Source: Liolophura sinensis (taxonomy: Eukaryota; Mollusca; Polyplacophora; Chitonida; Chitonidae). From it: a DNA stretch of 64,000 nucleotides. Below are positions 58,016 to 64,000 of the stretch, in pieces. The stretch lies in assembly GCF_032854445.1 (NCBI RefSeq), contig NC_088299.1:8323408-8387407 (forward strand), written 5' to 3'. Below the pieces are notes generated by a model that did not search any database, was not told the DNA's origin, and worked only from the letters and a program-made list of their open reading frames with translations. Numbering within the stretch: the first letter of the stretch is position 1; every line of letters begins with the position of its first letter. The translations under genes were made by a program, and so were the position numbers.

Positions 58016-58911
58016 ATACAGTTCATATTTTTTGGGTTGATTTCTAATGCTCTAATTATCAAATAAAAACAGATGGTTGAATCTGCCTGAGCTGTAGTTA
58101 TAAAACTTGTCACAATATATACCATTCAAATCATACTCATTTTCCAAAAGTATCTGATATGGTCAAAAGCCTGATGAATCGGTGGATTTCATTATATTAT
58201 TATAGCGCGCTAATATCCCCGAAACTCCATAGTTAGACGCAATTTGTTTAGACGCTAGGCATTAAGGAATTATTGAATGGTCTGACACCACATTTAACAG
58301 CGTTTCCGCTGAAAATTACTCCGTATACAGGACGGCAGTCCATCACCCTTAAACACTTACTGGCTTTGACAAATTTGAAAATCTCTTCAGAAAACGAGTC
58401 TATACAGCGTTTGTCTAAGGACTGGTTTTGGATTGGTGTGAGTCCCCACAGCGACGAGAAGTAACACTAGTGCCTAACAGCGTTGATACGGAATCCCAGA
58501 ACTAATTTCGCGGATGTGAAAGAGATCAAATTGCCGCAACTGATTAATACCCGAATCGGTTTAGCCAGACGGACTACTTTCACACTGGGGTTCGGTAAGT
58601 AATAACGGGGGTCTAATTAAGCTAGACCGAGAACGCAAAATAAAGCATCCATTTGGCCAGAGTCGCTATGAGCATAAATCACCAATAAGTAAGAAATAAG
58701 TTTTCGGATATCTCGGTCCCTCGTGTCAGTGTGTTCTCGTAGACAGGAAGTGTATATCTATCATCTCTCGGGGTGACGGGAAGGCGGTGTATATAATTCG
58801 CGCTGGCCAGTGAAATATATCGACTTCACAAGGAGTTGCAAAAATTAGTCCTACATGAACTTTAGCAGACAGCGACTGGGGGAAAAATAAACTCTTTCAG
58901 GTGTTAAAGGG
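58016..58911. other. Intergenic DNA, nothing recognised
   Basis: No recognisable feature. Confidence 0.45.
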
Positions 58912-59006
58912 TTAGGCATAAATAAAACCCTAACTGAGGTAAACTGAAGAGAGACAGTGTCAACTATGACACCGTCCTTCCTACTCTGGTTTTTGTCTCT
59001 ATGCTG
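58912..59006 (-). repeat. Family B fragment
   Basis: AATAAAACCCTAACTGAGGT, AAACTGAAGAGAGACAGTGT and CTCTGGTTTTTGTCTCTATG match the start of the element in reverse, with the GGTGAAATAC region deleted. Confidence 0.6.
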
Positions 59007-59049
59007 TACGTCTAATATTTGCAGACGTTGCAAAATCTATAGAGTTAGT

Positions 59050-59160
59050 GCCCAAATGGTGATGACGAGCAGTCATTAGGTGTTTGTACATACAATGTGT
59101 CTGCTTCTGGGAGAGTGAATCCCTGCTGTCATGGTGCTGCCGCCACTGAAGTAGGCCTAT
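59050..59160 (-). repeat. Family C fragment
   Basis: CATTAGGTGTTTGTACATAC, TGGGAGAGTGAATCCCTGCT and TGCTGCCGCCACTGAAGTAG match 14715-14795 of the better copy. Confidence 0.55.
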
Positions 59161-59944
59161 ATGTATAGCTGGTTGGAAGCAATGCATATACTTTCATACT
59201 CTATTACCCCCGTGACACACATTTCAGTCAAAGTTTAAGGTTTGATTTTTGTAATTTTCTGAATCAGATCAGTCACGATCTTCAGGCTGTATATTTAACT
59301 GAGGGAAAACTTCCTATCAGTAATATATAGGGGAACTGAAAACAAGGCTGTATGTACACAGATTAAGAATATGGGGCGTATATGAGGTGCTGCATCATGT
59401 GGGAATTGACATATAGGTCAACGTATAAGTAAAACTAAACTATAATATTACCGATATATAGCCTGGCCCGTGCACTTTTGTGTGTGTACAAAGTTGATAC
59501 GTACACCAAGGTGATGCTTGTGTCACTGCAATAACCATGTAACAGCGCATTCAAAATATCACTGGGATATTTATACACTGGAACCCCACAAGAAAGACCC
59601 CAATTTACACCCTAAAAAGTAAGTAAATAAAAAGTAATTATTTTTCAAAGGTTTGTTTTATCAGATTAACCCCTTGGAGAGGGAAAGTGTGAAAACTATC
59701 TGAGCCAGAGGGAGGGGGTACGATTGCGTCAAACCCCGTTAGAACGAGAGATATCCTGCATGGCAGGCGTTCATATGTCTCTGGAAATTTGCTCTCAAAG
59801 TACATGTGCAGAACAGATTTGCAAACTGTGTTCATCGGCACTCTTTACTAGTTTTTGTTTCCCTTTTTTTTCTCACGAGAAATATACAAAAACGAAATTA
59901 TTTGGTAAGGTGTATGAGTTTTTTAGGACTATACATGACCAAAG
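59161..59944. other. Intergenic DNA, nothing recognised
   Basis: No recognisable repeat or gene. Confidence 0.45.
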
Positions 59945-60149
59945 ATCTTCTCACTGGTCGCTGTGAGTTCAAGTCCATCTCATGCTGGCTTCCCCTCCGG
60001 CCGTATATGGGAAGGTCTGCCAGCAACTTGCGGATAGTTGTGGGTTTCCCCCAGGCTCTGCTCTGTTTAATCCCACCAAAATGCTAACTGCGTTCGTACA
60101 AATGAAATATTGTTGAGTACGGTGTAAAAACACCAATCAAATAAATGAA
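59945..60149 (+). repeat. SINE family A, good copy with intact B box
   Basis: The B box AGTTCAAGTCC (59966-59976) is followed by TGGGAAGGTCTGCCAGCAAC, GTGGGTTTCCCCCAGGCTCT, AATGAAATATTGTTGAGTAC and ACACCAATCAAATAAATG. It lacks the A-box part. Confidence 0.87.
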
Positions 60150-60532
60150 ATCATTTTGTGCTGGAAAATTAATTAAATTGCATTGGACTGGTCTCGGGTT
60201 ATTGATGGGTGGTAACTTCCCATACAACGTAGTTTTCGGTTCATCAAGCATGTGTATTGAAAATACAACTAAAAAGGCTAGTGGGCGTCGCATCACGTGA
60301 TTCGTATAGCCTTTAAAGCGTGTCTTACAGATTTCTTTAAAAACATTAGTTATCTACATAATTTTTCAAAAATTCCAAAAAAACAGAAAACATTTGAAAA
60401 CAGTTTTGGAACAGTTTACTCTGGTCGTTATGAGAATATAAACTGATATTAGATAGAGTAAGAAAGCATAATTTGCAGAAAATGGTTGCACCATTGTGGC
60501 CGTGGGGTAAAGGTGTTTTTCTCCAGAACTGG
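60150..60532. other. Intergenic DNA, nothing recognised
   Basis: No recognisable feature. Confidence 0.4.
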
Positions 60533-60714
60533 GCGCTCTCATGTCCTGCTCTTGCTGGCTTCCTCTGTGGTAGTGCGTGGGAAGGTCTGCCATCAACTTA
60601 CGGATGATCGTGAGTTTCCCCCCAGTTTCCTTCCACCATAATGCTGGCCGCCGTGGTATAAGTGAAAATATTCTTAAGTACGTTATAAACACCAATCTAA
60701 TGAAATAAATAAAA
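60533..60714 (+). repeat. SINE family A, diverged copy
   Basis: GCTGGCTTCCTCTGTGGTAG, GGGAAGGTCTGCCATCAACT, CCTTCCACCATAATGCTGGC, GTGAAAATATTCTTAAGTAC and AACACCAATCTAATGAAATA are in order. A 146-codon antisense ORF (60366-60806) runs through it and is a by-product. Confidence 0.82.
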
Positions 60715-61537
60715 CGTTCAACACCATTTTGTATACATGCAGCATACAAACAATTCAGTAATCGCAAAGCTGCGACACGTCTCCAAAAATCCATGCGGTT
60801 TGACATGTAGGCCCCTCCTTAAGTATATAACTCATGTTAAAAGATGAAAAGACTAAAAGCTATTCTGACCCACCCTGTATAATCTGTGAAGAACTGGTCG
60901 ACTAAATGCATATATCCAAGTCCACGGTGCCGGAGGTTAGAAAGCATCCGCATGGTTAATGGATACCCACATCGGATCCTACTTAACATTTTAAAATCCT
61001 CAATCTAGGTGGGGCGTAATGCCTGGTGTCTTATGCACGTCATTTTAGTGAATACTGAGAGCATTATAAACAAATCATTGGGACCATCCTGAATAATTAT
61101 TTTCTGGAAAAAAAATTGTGTATTTATTCTCAATTAATATCGCATATTTATAAGATGCACACCCTGCTCACTTAACACTCTTGATAAGCATCGTTCAAAG
61201 CTTTATACTTTTTTTCTTGCTTGATGTGATGCACAGCCTTTTCTGAACACCATTTACAGATTGTAGAGAGATTATACGATATGCTGCATATCACGCATGT
61301 TAGACTATATAGGCCAGAAACCTGTCTGGATGCGCGCCAAATTACAACATGTTGTATATACATGCATTGAATATAAGCTAGCAATTTGGTCGAAGATGTT
61401 TTCGTGGCTATTATTTTTGAACTCACACGTTACACACAAAGCAACATTTTAACTATATATGTCCTCTCTCGAATGACATACTGACGTTTTTCATCAATCC
61501 ACGGCATATACAATGTCATCCACTTATATCTTTTCAG
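60715..61537. other. Intergenic DNA, nothing recognised
   Basis: No recognisable feature before the exon candidate. Confidence 0.4.
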
Positions 61538-61650
61538 AAACGCTTGTTTGGCATTTACAGGTATAGTGACAGAAATGTACACTCCGTCTTCACGGTTCTG
61601 TACAAAGATCCGATGTTTGTGAAGTTCAGTCCCGCTCCTGCAAATAAGTG
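61538..61650 (+). CDS. Candidate internal exon, unknown protein (low confidence)
   Basis: An acceptor-like CTTATATCTTTTCAG ends at 61537 and a donor-like GTG|GTTAGT sits at 61650/61651. The 113 bp between is open in one frame and encodes a charged and aromatic mix beginning KRLFGIYRYSDRNVHSVF and ending FSPAPANKW. No family is recognised. Splice-like signals this good occur often by chance in AT-rich DNA, and a family A SINE lies only 120 bp downstream. Confidence 0.15.
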
Positions 61651-61772
61651 GTTAGTTGTATGTATAATTGTTTTCCAGTGTTACATTTGTGTTTACAATT
61701 TAACTATTTTCAGGTCTACATGTACACACAAAGGCAGTGATCGTACGAATTTAAATAAAGACTTTAACAAGC

Positions 61773-61922
61773 CGAACGTGGGGAGGCTGCAGCAAACTGC
61801 GGATGGTCGTGAGTTTCCCCCGGACTCTGCCCGGTTTCCTCCCACCATAATGCAGGCTGCCCTCATATAAGTGAATTATTCTTGAATATTGCGTAAAACA
61901 CCAATCAAATAAATAAATTAAC
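61773..61922 (+). repeat. SINE family A, truncated copy
   Basis: GGGGAGGCTGCAGCAAACTG, GGATGGTCGTGAGTTTCCCC, CGGTTTCCTCCCACCATAAT, GTGAATTATTCTTGAATATT and AACACCAATCAAATAAATAA follow family A from mid-body to tail. Confidence 0.85.
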
Positions 61923-63299
61923 TAAAAAAGTCGATATTGTAACGTTATAACCCATGCAAACCATTTATAGCTATATGAAAAGACACCAAGTAGGCAAATA
62001 ATGGCATCAATTCCACGAAACCAGTTTTGATATAATTGAAAATTTGAAATGTGATTATAAGTTAAAGGCTTAATATGTATTACGTTAGGACAAATACTTC
62101 AAACTTTAAAACCCACCAGTTGTTAGGCTATGACATATATAAACACTGGGGCCACAAACTTGGGTTGAAGCAAAAATCGCTGTGTGTGGAATCGGCATGG
62201 ACTCGCAGAACCATGACACGCAGTACCCGGGATTTTTGTAGGTTTGACATTTGCCTCCCGGCAGTCCACCACAGAATGAAATTATATATTACTTTCTGAA
62301 CTCATTTGCAGTGACCTTAACTCTTGTTCTAAGTTTTAGCGGCATGTTGCATTAGACACAAGATACTTTCGCGGTTGATGCCGAAATTAAATTACAGCGA
62401 GCTTTTATACACCTAGTATACTTTACTCTGAGACATACTTGCTTACGCATTAACGAGGGGCCCGATCCTTTTTTCTCGTCAAAAACATATTAAGCACATG
62501 TAGTAGTTCACTGTGGCTTCCTCCATCAGGAACGGGGGCAGGACATCTGGAAACGGTAAACTGGGCGCCAAAGCCCCGGCCTTCTGACTGGGGGTAGTCT
62601 TTCATCATTAAGGAACCAAAACACGGACTTAACCGTTTTACCGAGGTGCAAAACGGTCCGTCGAAAGATGGTCGTGAATTTATTATGTGAAAAAAGACCT
62701 CAGGAAACTATATTTAATAGACGCAGTGCAACGACCATGTGCGTTTTCCCACCACTGATTTGAGTGCTTTGTCTGTGGAAACCATCTGAAGGTTAAAAAT
62801 AATGGTTTGGATTTTAGCTAGCGGTGAAAGATACGCTTGCGTATACTAGTACTGAAGGCGACGTCCCCTGAGGCAAATTATATGGAACTACTAATTGGGG
62901 GGGGGGGGGGGGCGGTGTTTAATCAACTGTTCCTTCCATGTTCTATATGATTTGCAGTTGGGTATTTTGAGTAGAGTTTCTGTTCTGAAATAAGCATTTG
63001 ATTTATGGCCTAGAAAAATGTACTTTACAAGTAATCTATGTAGACATCGCGTTACGCTACATGTACATAAACGTGAGTTTCTTTTATACCCAAACAGTTA
63101 AAGTATAAGAAGGTAACTTTTGCTGACATGCTCAGTTTTTGAGGAAATTAAAAATCAAATAGTTCTAAGCATAATAATGAGGAAGTAAAGTCATCTTTAT
63201 CAATGTTAAATGTATCTACTGTGTTATCAAGGCTAGATCACGGCATGGGTATCGAAACTGACATAAACGATTAAAATTGCCACTGAGGTGTTTTTACTT
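61923..63299. other. Intergenic DNA with a 16-G run
   Basis: Sixteen consecutive G at 62897-62912. Otherwise nothing is recognised. Confidence 0.5.
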
Positions 63300-63385
63300 C
63301 TTTATTATTAATTTCTTTGGACTTTTACGCCATACTCAAGAATATTTCCCTTATACGGCGGCGGCCAGTATAATGCATTGTTATT
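63300..63385 (-). repeat. SINE family A 3' end fragment
   Basis: TTTGGACTTTTACGCCATAC, TCAAGAATATTTCCCTTATA and CGGCGGCGGCCAGTATAATG match the last 85 bp of family A in reverse. Confidence 0.72.
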
Positions 63386-64000
63386 ATTAAACCTACGTAT
63401 GCCAAGAGTCTAAGAAAGCATATAAGCGTATATTTTAACAAGTGAATGAACAAACGGCATCCTGAAGACGGCATATATATACACTGTTTTCATGGAGCAG
63501 TTTTTTACCTCTCTGTCGTATGAATATTTAGCAAAAATATTTATACAAAGGCAATAAACCATGAATATTATGATCTAAGACCTCGAAACTTCAGTTCTAC
63601 GCCTAAACATGTCAAAGGATATTGAAGAAGATGTTTAGAAAAAATGGAAAAAATTCCTTTAAAGGAACGATTTACACCACTCAAAGGGTATTGCTCACGT
63701 CGTCCCAATGTCATTGACAGTGGGTGGCAGCTAATTTGATATTCTGAGTGAGAACAACGGCCTCTATAACTAACCCGACACCCTGGGCCGCTGTCATTGT
63801 GTATTATCACTGGACGGGTGGGGATAGGCGTTCATAATCCTTTTTGTAACACTAAACTGCTTGGCACAGGGGATGTGCTGATTACAAGGTACACAGCGTT
63901 CTCAATGTTTTGACAACTGAGTAATGACTAAATTCCTGCAAGTAGCAATGTGACATGACTTGTCGTCATCTTGATTAGGTTCTAACCTCTTCTGGTCGTT
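63386..64000. other. Intergenic DNA, nothing recognised
   Basis: Short antisense ORF of 80 codons at 63568-63810, not recognisable. Confidence 0.4.

Noticed and set aside
60366-60806. 146-codon minus-strand ORF
   Set aside because: It runs antisense through a family A SINE and unrelated flanks; the repeat explains part of it and the rest has no family.

Overview
The window looks like non-coding DNA from an animal nuclear genome. It is AT-rich by eye and littered with decayed dispersed repeats and minisatellites. It has no bacterial features: no operons, no ribosome-binding sites and no long ORFs. The commonest repeat is a tRNA-derived SINE with an (AAAT)n tail and a 3' end reading close to TGAAATATTCTTGAGTACGG. 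That type of 3' end is familiar from marine lophotrochozoans, so I infer a mollusc or a close relative. This rests on repeat style alone, because no gene identifies the species.

No protein-coding gene can be called with confidence. The longest ORF (217 codons) and the next longest ones (about 150 codons) lie in tandem repeats, run antisense through a SINE, or are of a length expected by chance. Three low-confidence exon candidates are recorded at 18491-18669, 36784-37069 and 61538-61650. No real rRNA or tRNA gene was found; tRNA-like sequence occurs only as SINE heads.

Dispersed repeats. SINE family A has about 18 copies on both strands, three of them with convincing target-site duplications. 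Family C is a second tRNA-headed SINE whose last stretch resembles that of A. Family B is an unnamed element of about 300 bp at about 11 loci. Families D and E are short unnamed repeats. One palindromic MITE lies at 32094-32230.

Layout: 0-14 kb is mostly featureless, with a few A and B copies. 14.5-20.4 kb holds a TGTA microsatellite, a C copy, an A copy, a 31-bp repeat, an exon candidate, the 18/36-bp minisatellite ORF and a 70-bp repeat. 20.4-31 kb holds D, E and B copies, an 18-bp array and ATGA-rich DNA. 31-35 kb is the richest part: a 238-bp tandem duplication, the MITE, CRE-type sites, a four-unit palindrome array, a 20-G run and a 29-bp array. 35-40 kb is low in repeats and may hold regulatory DNA and an exon candidate. 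40-51 kb is dense in A and B copies with two 27-bp arrays. 51-54.7 kb is blank. 54.7-64 kb has A, B and C copies, including an inverted SINE pair between two copies of an ATCA-rich duplication.

The two observations most worth a second look are the palindrome array beside clustered TGACGTCA sites (32251-32410) and the secreted-like Cys-every-six-residues ORF in the 18-bp minisatellite (19347-20000).
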